The position numbers and the translations under genes are program-made. A stretch of DNA of 64,000 nucleotides, from positions 172,945,297-173,009,296 of the forward strand of contig CM070874.1 in the NCBI GenBank assembly GCA_036365515.1, read 5' to 3'. Numbering within the stretch: position 1 is the stretch's first letter; every line of letters starts with the position of its first letter. This document shows positions 1 to 14,283 of this stretch, piece by piece. The notes beneath the pieces were generated by a model. The model was not told the DNA's origin and made no database searches. It saw only the letters and a list, made by a program, of their open reading frames with translations. The DNA comes from Torymus aiolomorphi. Its lineage: Eukaryota; Arthropoda; Insecta; Hymenoptera; Torymidae.

Positions 1-685
1 TGCGGGGTGTTCATTTTTTATAACTTTCTACACATCTTTCTGGAGATGTTGGAAGTATGTATATCGATTTATAGAGAATGCACAGGTGCAGTTTCGTTTT
101 AACAGCCGAAAAATGGGCATAATCGGCTGGCAGCCATCTCGAATTTTGCAATAAAACGCTTATAAATAAATAATGGAGGGTGTTCATTTTTAATAACTTT
201 CTGAGCAACTTTCTGGGAGTATGGAGAGTACGTATATCTATTTATAGAGAATGCACAGGCTCAGTTTCTTTTTAACAGACGAAAAACTGGCGTAATCGGC
301 TGGCAGCCGGCTCGAAATTTGCAATAAAACGCTTATAAATAAATAATGCGGGGTGCTCAGTTTTTAGAACTTTCTACACATCTTTCTGGAGATGTTGGAA
401 GTATGTATATCCATTTATCGAGAATGCACAGGCGCAGTTTCTTTTTAACCGCCGAAAATCGGGCGTAATCGGCTGGCAGCCGGCTCGAAATTTGCAATAA
501 AACGCTTATAAATAAATAATGCGGGGTGTTCATTTTTTATAACTGTCTACACATCTTTCTGGAGATGTTGGAAGTATGTATATCCATTTATAGAGAATGC
601 ACTGGCGCAGTTTCTTTTAAAATCGGGCGTAATCGGCTGGCAGCCGGCTCGAAATTTGCAATTACGGACTTATAAATAAATATTT
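1..685. repeat. 173-bp tandem repeat, four copies
   Basis: Four head-to-tail units begin at about 1, 174, 347 and 520. Each starts with a variant of TGCGGGGTGTTCATTTTTTA and ends with CGCTTATAAATAAATAAT. Copies differ by scattered substitutions, and the last one has lost a few bases in its middle. The array probably continues left of the window. No coding potential is evident; the open frame at 11-208 is produced by the repeat. Confidence 0.93.
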
Positions 686-871
686 TTACCAATTTTATTA
701 CGGAAAATCAGTTTCTTGACATAATTCTATCTTATTTTAACGTTCTAGATTGGAAAATGACTGAATTTGGCTTTGTTAGACTTTATTAGGTGAAATTTTT
801 TTTCTGAGTTGAGAATCCCTTCAAAATTTGAACTGGCTGCTGGACGCGGCTGCTAACTTCAGTTTCATCAT

Positions 872-1700
872 GGCAAAATAATAATTTAAATAATTCTTAA
901 CCCCAAGTAGGCGGGGGATGCGAGTTTCTCGCGTATACTGGAGCGCGTTAGACGTGTATACAAGGCAAAATAATTATTTATATAATTCCTAACCCCAAGA
1001 AGGCGGGAGCTGCAAGTTCCACGCGTATACGGGAGCGCGTCAGACGTGTATACAAGGCAATATAATTATTTATATAATTCCTAACCCCAAGAAGGCGGGG
1101 GATGCGAGATTCACACGTATATGGGAGCGCGTTAGACGTCTATTCAAGGCAAAATAATTATATAATGCCGAACCCCAAGTTGGCGGGAGATGCGAGTTCC
1201 ACGCGTATACAGGTGCGCGTTAGTCGTGTATACATGGCAAAATAATAATTTAAATAATTCTTAACCCCAAGTAGGCGGGGGATGCGAGTTCCTCGCGTAT
1301 ACGGGAGCGCGTCAGACGTGTATACAAGGCAAAATAATTATTTATATAATTCCTAACCCCAAGAAGGCGGAGGATGCGAGTTCCACACGTATACGGGAGC
1401 GCGTTAGACTTGTATACATGACAAAACAATTGTTTAAATAATTCTTAACTCCAGGGTGCTCATTCCACGCGAATACGGGAGCATTCCCTGCCTACATGAG
1501 TTTAAGAATTACTTGGATTTTGCCTTATTTAAACAATTATTTAAACAATTTTTAAACCCAAGTAGCTGGGGGATATGAGGACCACGCATATAAGGGAGTC
1601 AAGTAGACATGAAAAAATAAGCAAAACGATTATATAAATAATTTTTAAACCCAAGTACGCGGGCATATGAGATCCACGCATATAAGGGAGTCATGTAGAC
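872..1700. repeat. 92-bp tandem minisatellite, plus orientation
   Basis: The anchor CCCCAAG recurs at 901, 993, 1085, 1173, 1265 and 1357, a 92-bp period with one 88-bp unit. Units carry GGCGGGGGATGCGAG, a CGCGTATACGGGAGCGCGT core and an A/T spacer. From about 1500 the units change to a variant with ATATGAG and TAAGGGAGTCATGTAGACAT, the same family that forms the inverted array at 16-18 kb. Confidence 0.92.
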
Positions 1701-1985
1701 ATGAAAAAAAACCGCTGCTAATTGTTTGGCACTTAGCTTCCTCAAAATAATTTATCGATTCTTTTTATTAAATTGAAATTATAATAATAAATTTTTCACG
1801 AAAAAGAATAAAAAATTTTCTAAATTAAATTATCTCAAATTTATGACTTTTAATACCGTATTGTAACATGAATTATATAAACTATATTCTAAAAAATGTA
1901 TAATTATTAAAAATAATAATATAAATATATTCAATATTATTAAATAACTGTATATATGTATTGCTTTATGTATCTCTTATTAGCC
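1700..1985. repeat. Left linker arm of the large inverted structure
   Basis: The segment 1700-1850 is the reverse complement of about 15845-15995, with shared words such as GGCACTTAGCTTCCTCAAAA. It joins the minisatellite to the satellite on the left just as its partner does on the right. The rest (1850-1985) is AT-rich and does not pair well. No gene is visible. Confidence 0.85.
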
Positions 1986-3235
1986 ATATAATACTCTTTT
2001 TCAAATATCCTTAATCGTAATTGACCGATTTTTTTTGGCAATGAAATCGGTTCGAAGATATAAAAAAGCTATCTCTGTGCCAAATTTCAAGACGATTGGT
2101 TGACTTTTACTCCTGTTATCGTGTCCAAAAGAAAAAACCACTTTTTTCAAAAATTTTTTTTTTCTCGAAAACAAATGAAGATAATCACTTTAAACTTTAA
2201 CCAAATATAATCCTCAATGAGTGAGTTATAAATGGTTAAAATTTTAGGTCGATAAATCAACTATTCTCTGAAAAAACACAATTAGAAAATTAAAAAAAAA
2301 AAAATTTTATCCTCAAATATCTTTATAGTAATTTACCGATTTTTTTCGGCAACGAACTCGGTTCAAAGATATAAAAAAACTGTCTATGTGCCAAATTTCA
2401 AGACGATTGTTTGACTTTTACTCATTTTATCGTGTCCGAAAGAAAATTCACTTGTATTCAAATATATTTTTTTTCTATGAAAAAAATTCAGATAATCACA
2501 CTAAATTTTAACCAAATAGAGTCGTCAATGAGGGTTATAAGTGATTAAAATTTTAGGTCGATAAATCAACAATTCTCTGAAAAAACGCGATTCAGAAATT
2601 ACAAAAAAAAATTTTTAGCCTCACATATCTTTAATCGTAATTGACCGATTTTTTTTTGGCAACAAACTCGGTTCGAAGATATAAAAAAGCTGTCTCTCTG
2701 CCAAATTTCAAGACGATTGGTTGACTTTTACTCCTGGTAACGTATCCGTAAGAAAATTCCGTTGTTTTCAAAAATATTATATTTCTCGGAAACAAATGAA
2801 GATAATCACTTTAAATTTTAACCAAATATAGTCTTCAATGAGTGTTATAAGTGGTTAAAATTTTAGGTTGATAAATCAACAATTCTCTGAGAAAACGCGA
2901 TTCGAAAATTAAAAAAAAAAATTTTTATCCTCAAATATCTTTAGTCGTATTTGACCGATTTTTTTGAGTAACGAACTCGGCTCGAAGATATAAAAAAGTT
3001 ATCCCTGTGCCAAAACTCAAGACGATTGGTTGACTTTGACTCCTGTTATCGCGTCCGAAAAAAAATGCAATTTTTTTCAAAAATATTTTTTTTCTAGAAA
3101 ACAAATGAAGATAATCACTTGAAATTTTAACCAAATATAGTCTTCAATGATTGTTATAAGTGGTTAAAATTTCAAGTCGATAAATAAAATATTTTTTGAG
3201 AAATTAATTTATGAAATATAAAAATGTTTTCCTTA
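1985..3235 (-). repeat. 305-bp satellite, four minus-oriented units
   Basis: Four units of about 300 bp read on the minus strand, recognised by the recurring GACGATTGGTTGACTTT at about 2092, 2400, 2712 and 3022. They are diverged from one another more than the plus-strand units are. Together with the plus array they form the arms of a palindrome centred near 3.6 kb. Confidence 0.93.
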
Positions 3236-3520
3236 ATAACAAATGACAGAGTAAAGATAATTCAACTTAACTTTTAAAAAAAAAAATTGTAGGTAATTTG
3301 AAGACCTTTCAAAAACAGTTTACTATATTATGTAATAATGGCTGTATGATATGAAAAAATACAAAAAACTAAAAATTCAAAATCGTTTTTTGGTTATAAA
3401 ACAAAAGAAAAACGATAAAATGTAAAAATAGGTTAAACTATATCTATTCTATGTCCAAACAAAGAGAATAAGCCCTCATCGATGAAAATCGGTCAATTGG
3501 TTCAAAAATTATAGCCGGTA

Positions 3521-3552
<32 letters not shown>

Positions 3553-4150
3553 TACAGACACGAAAATTTTTTTTCTCAGAAACATCGGATATTGGTGCCA
3601 CAAGTCTTAAAAAATATTTTTAAACATTTTTTGATCGAAAAATTTTTTTCACCATTACAAAGCTTCCTCTTTGAGGAAGCAAAAATTATCGTGTCTGTGT
3701 CTGTGTCTGTGTGTGTGTATGTGTGTGTGTGTGCGTGTGCGCGCGCGTGTGTGCGTGTGTGCGTGTGTGTACCGGCTATAACTTTTGAACCAATTGACTG
3801 ATTTTCATCGATGAGGGCTTATTCTCTTCGTTTGGACATAGAATAGAGATAGCTTAACCTATTTTTACATTTTCTCGTTTTTCTTTTGTTTTATAACAAA
3901 AAAACGATTTTGAATATTTAGTTTTTTGTATTTTTTCATATCATACAGCCATTATTACATAATATAGTAAACTATTTTTGAAAGGTCTTCAAATTACCTA
4001 CAATTTCTTTTTTTAAAAGTTAAGTTGAATTATCTTTACTCTGTCATTTGTTATTAAGGAAAACATTTTTATATTTCATAAATTAATTTCTCAAAAAATA
4101 TTTTATTTATCGACTTGAAATTTTAACCACTTATAACAATCATTGAAGAC
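3185..4150. repeat. Centre of the satellite palindrome
   Basis: About 3185-3520 is the reverse complement of about 3770-4150 (for example AGGGCTTATTCTCT on the right and AGAGAATAAGCCCT on the left). The spacer holds a CA tract at about 3520-3556, a unique stretch of about 130 bp, and a TG-rich tract at about 3690-3770. Inside the spacer a short hairpin GCTTCCTCTTTGAGGAAGC lies at 3661-3679. The same GAGGAAGC word occurs at the outer ends of the structure (about 1737 and 15955), so it may mark element termini. Confidence 0.9.
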
Positions 4151-7100
4151 TATATTTGGTTAAAATTTCAAGTGATTATCTTCATTTGTTTCAGAAAAAA
4201 AAAATATTTTTGAAAACAAGGGAATTTTCTTTCGGACGCGATAACAGGAGTAAAAGTCAACCAATCGTCTTGAAATTTGGCACAGAGACAGCTTTTTTAT
4301 ATCTTCCAACCGAGTTCGTTGGCAAAAAAAACGGTCAATTACGATTAAAGGTATTTGAGGTTAAACATTTTTCTTTTTAATTTTCGAATCGCGTTTTTCC
4401 AGAGAATTGTTGATTTATCGACCTAAAATTTTAACCACTTATAACACTCATTGAAGACTATATTTGGTTAAAATTTCAAGTGATTATCTTCATTTGTTTC
4501 AGAGAAAAAAAATATTTTTGAAAACAAGGGAATTTTCTTTCGGACGCGATAACAGGAGTAAAAGTCAACCAATCGTCTTGAAATTTGACACAGAGATTGC
4601 TTTTTTATATCTTCGAACCGAGTTCGTTGCCAAAACAAATCGGTCAATTACGACACAAGATATTTGAGGTTAAAATTTTTTTTTTAATTTTCGAATCGCG
4701 TTTTTTCAAAGAATTATTGATTTATCAACCTAAAATTTTAACCACTTATAACACTCATTGAAGACTATATTTGGTTAAAATTTCAAGTGATTATCTTCAT
4801 TTGTTTCAGAGAAAAAAAATATTTTTGAAAACAAGGTAATTTTCTTTCGGACGCGATAACAGGAGTAAAAGTCAACCAATCGTCTTGAAATTTGACACAG
4901 ATTGCTTTTTTATATCTTCCAACCGAGTTCGTTGGCCAAAAAAATCGGTCAATTACGATTAAAGGTATTTGAGGTTAAACATTTTTCTTTTTAATTTTCG
5001 AATTACGTTTTTTCAGAGAATTGTTGATTTATCGACCTAAAATTTTAACCACTTATAACACTCATTGAAGACTATATTTGGTTAAAATTTAAAGTGATTA
5101 TCTTCATTTGTTTCGGAAAAATAAAATATTTTTGAAAACAAGGGAATTTTCTTTTGGATACGTTACCAGGAGTAAAAGTCAACCAATCGTCTTGAAATTT
5201 GGCACAGAGACAGCTTTTTTATATCTTCGAACTGAAAAAAAATCGCTCAATTACGATTAAAGATATTTGAGGTTAAAAATTTTTCTTTTTAATTTTCGAA
5301 TTGCGTTTTTTCAGAGAATTGTTGATTTATCGACCTAAAATTGTAACCACTTATAATACTCATTAAAGACTATATTAGGTTAAAATTTCAAGTGATTATC
5401 TTCATTTGTTTCAGAGAAAAAAAATATTTTTGAAAACAAGGGAATTTTCTTTCGGACGCGATAACAGGAGTAAAAGTCAACCAATCGTCTTGAAATTTGA
5501 CACAGAGATAGCTTTTTTATATCTTCGAACCGAGTTCGTTGCCAAAAAAAATCGGTCAATTACGACACAAGATAATTGAGGTTAAAAATTTTTTTTTTAA
5601 TTTTCGAATCGCGTTTTTTCAGAGAATTATTGATTTATCAACCTAAAATTTTAACCACTTATAACACTCATTGAAGACTATATTTGATTAAAATTTCAAG
5701 TGATTATCTTCATTTGTTTCAGAGAAAAAAAATATTTTTGAAAACAAGGGAATTTTCTTTCGGACGCGATAACAGGAGTAAAAGTCAACCAATCGTCTTG
5801 AAATTTGACACAGAGATAGCTTTTTTATATCTTCGAACCGAGTTCGTTGCCAAAAAAAATCGCTCAATTACGATTAAAGATTTTGAGGTTAAAAATTTTT
5901 CTTTTTAATATTCGTATTGCGTTTTTTCAGAGAATTGTTGATTTATCGACCTAAAATTTTAATCACTTATAACACTCATTGAAGACTATATTTGGTTAAA
6001 ATTTCAAGTGATTATCTTTATTTGTTTCAGAGAAAAAAAATATTTTTGAAAACAAGGGAATTTTCTTTCGGACGCGATAACAGGAGTAAAAGTCAACCAA
6101 TCGTCTTGAAATTTGACACAGAGATTGCTTTTTTATATCTTCGAACCGAGTTCGTTGCCAAAAAAAATCGGTCAATTACGACACAATATATTTGAGGTTA
6201 AAAATTTTTTTTTTAATTTTCGAATCGCGTTTTTTCAGAGAATTGTTGATTTATCAACCTAAAATTTTAACCACTTATAACACTCATTGAAGACTATATT
6301 TGGTTAAAATTTCAAGTGATTATCTTCATTTGTTTCAGACAAAAAAAAATATTTTTGAAAACAAGGGAATTTTCTTTCGGACGCGATAACAGGAGTAAAA
6401 GTCAACCAATCGTCTTGAAATTTGGCACAGAGGCAGCTTTTTTATATCTTCCAACCGAGTTCGTTGGCCAAAAAAATCGGTCAATTACGATTAAAGGTAT
6501 TTGAGGTTAAACATTTTTCTTTTTAATTTTCGAATTACGTTTTTTCAGAGAATTGATGATTTATCGACCTAAAATTTTAACCACTTATAACACTCATTGA
6601 AGACTATATTTGGTTAAAATTTAAAGTGATTATCTTCATTTGTTTCGGAGAAATAAAATATTTTTGAAAACAAGGGAATTTTCTTTTGGATACGTTACCA
6701 GGAGTAAAAATCAACCAATCGTCTTGAAATTTGGCACAGAGACAGCTTTTTTATATCTTCGAACTGAAAAAAAATCGCTCAATTACGATTAAAGATATTC
6801 GAGGTTAAAAATTTTTCTTTTTAATATTCGTATTGCGTTTTTTCAGAGAATTGTTGATTTATCGACCTAAAATTTTAACCACTTATAACACTCATTGAAG
6901 ACTATATTTGGTTAAAATTTAAAGTGATTATCTTCATTTGTTTCGGAGAAATAAAATATTTTTGAAAACAAGGGAATTTTCTTTCGGACGCGATAACAGG
7001 AGTAAAAGTCAACCAATCGTCTTGAAATTTGACACAGAGATAGCTTTTTTATATCTTCGAACCGAGTTCGTTGCCAAAAAAAATCGCTCAATTACGATTA

Positions 7101-10100
7101 AAGATATTTGAGGTTAAAAATTTTTCTTTTTAATTTTCGAATTGCGTTTTTTCAGAGAATTGTTGATTTATCGACCTAAAATTGTAACCACTTATAACAC
7201 TCATTGAAGACTATATTTTGTTAAAATATAAAGTGATTATCTTCATTTGTTTTCGAGAAATAAAATATTTTCGAAACCAGGGGATTTTCTTTCGGACGCG
7301 ATAACAGGAGTAAAAGTCAACCAATCGTCTTGAAATTTGGCACAGAGATTGCTTTTTTATATCTTCCAACCGAGTTCGTTGCCAAAAAAAATCGGTCAAT
7401 TACGACACAAGATATTTGAGGTTAAAAATTTTTTTTTTAATTTTCGAATCGCGTTTTTTCAGAGAATTATTGATTTATCAACCTAAAATTTTAACCACTT
7501 ATAGCACTCATTGAAGACTATATTTGGTTAAAATTTCAAGTGATTATCTTCATTTGTTTCGGAGAAATAAAATATTTTTGAAAACAAGGGAATTTTCTTT
7601 TGGATACGTTACCAGGAGTAAAAGTCAACCAATCGTCTTGAAATATCACAGAGATTGCTTTTTTATATCTTCGAACCGAGTTCGTTGCCAAAAAAAATCG
7701 GTCAATTACGACACAAGATATTTGAGGTTAAAAATTTTTTTTTTAATTTTCGAATTGCGTTTTTTCAGAGAATTGTTGATTTATCGACCTAAAATTGTAA
7801 CCACTTATAACACTCATTGAAAACTATATTTGGTTAAAATTTCAAGTGATTATCTTCATTTCTTTCAGAGAAAAAAAATATTTTTGAAAACAAGGGAATT
7901 TTCTTTCGGACGCGATAACAGGAGTAAAAGTCAACCAATCGTCTTGAAATTTGACACAGAGATTGCTTTTTTATATCTTCGAACAGAGTTCGTTGCCAAA
8001 AAAAATCGGTCAATTACGACACAAGATATTTGAGGTTAAAAATTTTTTTTTTAATTTTCGAATCGCGTTTTTCAGAGAATTATTGATTTATCAACCTAAA
8101 ATTTTAACCACTTATAACACTCATTGAATACTATATTTGGTTAAAATTTCAAGTGATTATCTTCATTTGTTTCGGAGAAATAAAATATTTTTGAAAACAA
8201 GGGAATTTTCTTTTGGATACGTTACCAGGAGTAAAAGTCAACCAATCGTCTTGAAATTTGTCACAGAGACAGCTTTTTTATATCTTCGAACCGAAAAAAA
8301 ATCGCTCCATTACGATTAAAGATATTTGAGGTTAAAAATTTTTCTTTTTATTTTTCGAATTGCGTTTTTTCAGAGAATTGTTGATTTATCGACCAAAAAT
8401 TGTAACCACTTATAACACTCATTGAAGACTATATTTGGTTAAAATTTCAAGTGATTATCTTCATTTGTTTCAAAGAAAAAAAATATTTTTGAAAACAAGG
8501 GAATTTTCTTTCGGACGCGATAACAGGAGTAAAAGTCAACCAATCGTCTTGAAATTTGGCACAGAGATTGCTTTTTTATATCTTCCAACCGAGTTCGTTG
8601 GCAAAAAAAATCGGTCAATTACGATTAAAGGTATTTGAGGTTAAACATTTTTCTTTTTAATTTTCGAATGCGTTTTTTCAGAGAATTGTTGATTTATCGA
8701 CCTAAAATTTTAATCACTTATAACACTCATTGAAGACTATATTTGGTTAAAATTTCAAGTGATTATCTTTATTTGTTCCAGAGAAAAAAAATATTTTTGA
8801 AAACAAGGGAATTTTCTTTCGGACGCGATAACAGGAGTAAAAGTCAACCAATCGTCTTGAAATTTGGCACAGAGACAGCTTTTTTATATCTTCGAAACGA
8901 AAAAAAATCGCTCAATTACGATTAAAGATTTTGAGGTTAAAAATTTTTCTTTTTAATATTCGTATTGCGTTTTTTCAGAGAATTGTTGATTTATCGACCT
9001 AAAATTTTAATCACTTATAACACTCATTGAAGACTATATTTGGTTAAAATTTCAAGTGATTATCTTTATTTGTTCCAGAGAAAAAAAATATTTTTGAAAA
9101 CAAGGGAATTTTCTTTCGGACGCGATAACAGGAGTAAAAGTCAACCAATCGTCTTGAAATTTGACACAGAGATTGCTTTTTTATATCTTCGAACCGAGTT
9201 CGTTGCCAAAAAAAATCTGTCAATTACGACACAAGATATTTGAGGTTAAAAATTTTTTTTTTAATTTTCGAATCGCGTTTTTTCAGAGAATTGTTGATTT
9301 ATCAACCTAAAATTTTAACCACTTATAACACTCATTGAAGACTATGTTTGGTTAAAATTTCAAGTGATTATCTTCATTTGTTTCGGAGAAATAAAATATT
9401 TTTGAAAACAAGGGAATTTTCTTTTGGATACGTTACCAGGAGTAAAAGTCAACCAATCGTCTTGAAATTTGGCACAGAGACAGCTTTTTTATATCTTCGA
9501 ACCGAGTTCGTTGCCAAAAAAAATCGGTCAATTACGACACAAGATATTTGAGGTTAAAAATTTTTTTTTTAATTTTCGAATCGCGTTTTTTCAGAGAATT
9601 GTTGATTTATCGACCTAAAATTTTAACCACTTATAACACTCATTGAAGACTATATTTGGTTAAAATTTAAAGTGATTATCTTCATTTGTTTCGGAGAAAT
9701 AAAATATTTTTGAAAACAAGGGAATTTTCTTTTGGATACGTTACCAGGAGTAAAAGTCAACCAATCGTCTTGAAATTTGGCACAGAGACAGCTTTTTTAT
9801 ATCTTCGAACCGAAAAAAAATCGCTCAATTACGATTAAAGATATTTGAGGTTAAAAATTTTTCTTTTTAATTTTCGAATTGCGTTTTTTCAGAGAATTGT
9901 TGATTTATCGACCTAAAATTGTAACCACTTATAACACTCATTGAAGACTATATTTTGTTAAAATATAAAGTGATTATCTTCATTTGTTTTCGAGAAATAA
10001 AATATTTTCGAAACCAGGGGATTTTCTTTCGGACGCGATAACAGGAGTAAAAGTCAACCAATCGTCTTGAAATTTGGCACAGAGATTGCTTTTTTATATC

Positions 10101-13100
10101 TTCCAACCGAGTTCGTTGGCAAAAAAAATCGGTCAATTACGATTAAAGGTATTTGAGGTTAAACATTTTTCTTTTTAATTTTCGAATGCGTTTTTTCAGA
10201 GAATTGTTGATTTATCGACCTAAAATTTTAACCACTTGTAACACTCATTGAAGACCATTTTTGGTTAAAATTTAAAGTGATTATCTTCATTTGTTTCGGA
10301 GAAATAAAATATTTTTGAAAACAAGGGAATTTTCTTTTGGATACGTTACCAGGAGTAAAAGTCAACCAATCGTCTTGAAATTTGGCACAGAGACAGCTTT
10401 TTTATATCTTCCAACCGAGTTCGTTGCCAAAAAAATCGGTCAATTACGACACAAGATATTTGAGGTTAAAAACTTTTTTTTAATTTTCGAATCGCGTTTT
10501 TTCAGAGAATTATTGATTTATCAACCTAAAATTTTAACCACTTATAACACTCATTGAAGACTATATTTGGTTAAAATTTCAAGTGATTATCTTCATTTGT
10601 TTCAGAGAAAAAAAATATTTTTGAAACAAGGGAATTTTCTTTCGGACGCGATAACAGGAGTAAAAGTCAACCAATCGTCTTGAAATTTGGCACAGAGATT
10701 GCTTTTTTATATCTTCCAACCGAGTTCGTTGGCAAAAAAAATCGGTCAATTACGATTAAAGGTATTTGAGGTTAAACATTTTTCTTTTTAATTTTCGAAT
10801 GCGTTTTTTCAGAGAATTGTTGATTTATCGACCTAAAATTTTAACCACTTGTAACACTCATTGAAGACTATTTTTGGTTAAAATTTAAAGTGATTATCTT
10901 CATTTGTTTCGGAGAAATAAAATATTTTTGAAAACAAGGGAATTTTCTTTTGGATACGGTACCAGGAGTAAAAGTCAACCAATCGTCTTGAAATTTGGCA
11001 CAGAGACAGCTTTTTTATATCTTCGAACCGAAAAAAAATCGCTCCATTACGATTAAAGATATTTGAGGTTAAAAATTTTTCTTTTTAATTTTCGAATTGC
11101 GTTTTTTCAGAGAATTGTTGATTTATCGATCTAAAATTGTAACCACTTATAACACTCATTGAAGACTATATTTGGTTAAAATTTCAAGTGATTATCTTCA
11201 TTTGTTTCAGAGAAAAAAAATATTTTTGAAAACAAGGGAATTTTCTTTCGGACGCGATAACAGGAGTAAAAGTCAACCAATCGTCTTGAAATTTGACACA
11301 GAGATAGCTTTTTTATATCTTCGAACCGAGTTCGTTGCCAAAAAAAATCGCTCAATTACGATTAAAGATATTTGAGGTTAAAAATTTTTCTTTTTAATTT
11401 TCGAATTGCGTTTTTTCAGAGAATTGTTGATTTATCGACCTAAAATTGTAACCACTTATAACACTCATTGAAGACTATATTTTGTTAAAATATAAAGTGA
11501 TTATCTTCATTTGTTTTCGAGAAATAAAATATTTTCGAAACCAGGGGATTTTCTTTCGGACGCGATAACAGGAGTAAAAGTCAACCAATCGTCTTGAAAT
11601 TTGGCACAGAGATTGCTTTTTTATATCTTCCAACCGAGTTCGTTGCCAAAAAAAATCGGTCAATTACGACACAAGATATTTGAGGTTAAAAATTTTTTTT
11701 TTAATTTTCGAATCGCGTTTTTTCAGAGAATTATTGATTTATCAACCTAAAATTTTAACCACTTATAACACTCATTGAAGACTATATTTGGTTAAAATTT
11801 CAAGTGATTATCTTCATTTGTTTCAGAGAAAAAAAATATTTTTGAAAACAAGGGAATTTTCTTTCGGACGCGATAACAGGAGTAAAAGTCAACCAATCGT
11901 CTTGAAATTTGGCACAGAGATTGCTTTTTTATATCTTCCAACCGAGTTCGTTGGCAAAAAAAATCGGTCAATTACGACACAAGATATTTGAGGTTAAAAA
12001 TTTTTTTTTTAATTTTCGAATCGCGTTTCTTCAGAGAATTATTGATTTATCAACCTAAAATTTTAACCACTTATAACACTCATTGAAGACTATATTTGGT
12101 TAAAATTTCAAGTGATTATCTTCATTTGTTTCAGAGAAAAAAAATATTTTTGAAAACAAGCGAATTTTCTTTCGGACACGATAACAGGAGTAAAAGTCAA
12201 CCAATCGTCTTGAAATTTGGCACAGAGATTGCTTTTTTATATCTTCCAACCGAGTTCGTTGGCAAAAAAAATCGGTCAATTACGATTAAAGGTATTTGAG
12301 GTTAAACATTTTTCTTTTTAATTTTCGAATGCGTTTTTTCAGAGAATTGTTGATTTATCGACCTAAAATTTTAACCACTTGTAACACTCATTGAAGACTA
12401 TTTTTGGTTAAAATTTAAAGTGATTATCTTCATTTGTTTCGGAGAAATAAAATATTTTTGAAAACAAGGGAATTTTCTTTTGGATACGTTACCAGGAGTA
12501 AAAGTCAACCAATCGTCTTGAAATTTGGCACAGAGACAGCTTTTTTATATCTTCGAACCGAAAAAAAATCGCTCCATTACGATTAAAGATATTTGAGGTT
12601 AAAAATTTTTCTTTTTAATTTTCGAATTGCGTTTTTTCAGAGAATTGTTGATTTATCGACCTAAAATTGTAACCACTTATAACACTCATTGAAGACTATA
12701 TTTGGTTAAAATTTCAAGTGATTATCTTCATTTGTTTCAGAGAAAAAAAATATTTTTGAAAACAAGGGAATTTTCTTTCGGACGCGATAACAGGAGTAAA
12801 AGTCAACCAATCGTCTTGAAATTTGACACAGAGATTGCTTTTTTATATCTTCGAACCGAGTTCGTTGCCAAAAAAAATCGGTCAATTACGACACAAGATA
12901 TTTGAGGTTAAAAATTTTTTTTTTAATTTTCGAATTGCGTTTTTTCAGAGAATTGTTGATTTATCGACCTAAAATTGTAACCACTTATAACACTCATTGA
13001 AGACTATATTTTGTTAAAATTTAAAGTGATTATCTTCATTTGTTTTCGAGAAATAAAATATTTTCGAAAACAAGGGAATTTTCTTTCGGACGCGATAACA

Positions 13101-14283
13101 GGAGTAAAAGTCAACCAATCGTCTTGAAATTTGGCACAGAGATTGCTTTTTTATATCTTCCAACCGAGTTCGTTGCCAAAAAAAATCGGTCAATTACGAC
13201 ACAAGATATTTGAGGTTAAAAATTTTTTTTTTAATTTTCGAATCGCGTTTTTTCAGAGAATTATTGATTTATCAACCTAAAATTTTAACCACTTATAACA
13301 CTCATTGAAGACTATATTTGGTTAAAATTTCAAGTGATTATCTTCATTTGTTTCAGAGAAAAAAAATATTTTTGAAAACAAGGGAATTTTCTTTCGGACG
13401 CGATAACAGGAGTAAAAGTCAACCAATCGTCTTGAAATTTGGCACAGAGATTGCTTTTTTATATCTTCCAACCGAGTTCGTTGGCCAAAAAAATCGGTCA
13501 ATTACGATTAAAGGTATTTGAGGTTAAACATTTTTCTTTTTAATTTTCGAATGCGTTTTTTCAGAGAATTGTTGATTTATCGACCTAAAATTTTAACCAC
13601 TTGTAACACTCATTGAAGACTATATTTGGTTAAAATTTAAAGTGATTATCTTCATTTGTTTCGGAGAAATAAAATATTTTTGAAAACAAGGGAATTTTCT
13701 TTTGGATACGTTACCAGGAGTAAAAGTCAACCAATCGTCTTGAAATTTGGCACAGAGACAGCTTTTTTATATCTTCGAACCCAAAAAAAATTGCTCAATT
13801 ACGATTAAAGATATTTGAGGTTAAAAATTTTTCTTTTTAATTTTCGAATTGCGTTTTTTCAGAGAATTGTTGATTTATCGACCTAAAATTTTAACCACTT
13901 ATAACACTCATTGAAGACTATATTTGGTTAAAATTTCAAGTGATTATCTTCATTTGTTTTCGAGAAATAAAATATTTTCGAAAACAAGGGAATTTTCTTT
14001 CGTATACGTTACCAGGAGTAAAAGTCAAACAATCGTCTTGAAATTTGGCACATAGACAGCTTTTTTATATCTTCGAACCGAGTTCGTTGCCGAAAAAAAT
14101 CGGTAAATTACTATAAAGATATTTGAGGATAAAATTTTTTTTTTTTAATTTTCTAATTGTGTTTTTTCAGAGAATAGTTGATTTATCGACCTAAAATTTT
14201 AACCATTTATAACACACTCATTGAGGATTATATTTGGTTAAAGTTTAAAGTGATTATCTTCATTTGTTTTCGAGAAAAATAGT
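4150..14283 (+). repeat. 305-bp satellite array, about 33 plus-oriented units
   Basis: The anchor GGAGTAAAAGTCAACCAATC recurs about every 300-310 bp, from 4248 to about 14018, giving about 33 units. Three variants are obvious: TTTCAGAGAAAAAAAATA with CGGACGCGATAAC, TTTCGGAGAAATAAAATA with TGGATACGTTACC, and TTTTCGAGAAATAAAATATT with CCAGGGGATTTT. The third recurs at about 7215, 9955, 11480 and 13010, so the last part has a 5-unit higher-order period of about 1525 bp. Many units contain the same 60-67-residue open frame, a by-product of unit identity rather than a gene family. Confidence 0.96.

Noticed and set aside
4156..13521. A family of near-identical 60-67-residue frames (MVKISSDYLHLF...)
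   Set aside because: They recur at the satellite period, exist only because units are alike, are broken by single-base changes in many units, and have no start context or domain.
4150..14283. CRISPR array
   Set aside because: The units are 305-bp homogenised satellites with no short direct repeat and unique spacer organisation, in eukaryotic DNA.
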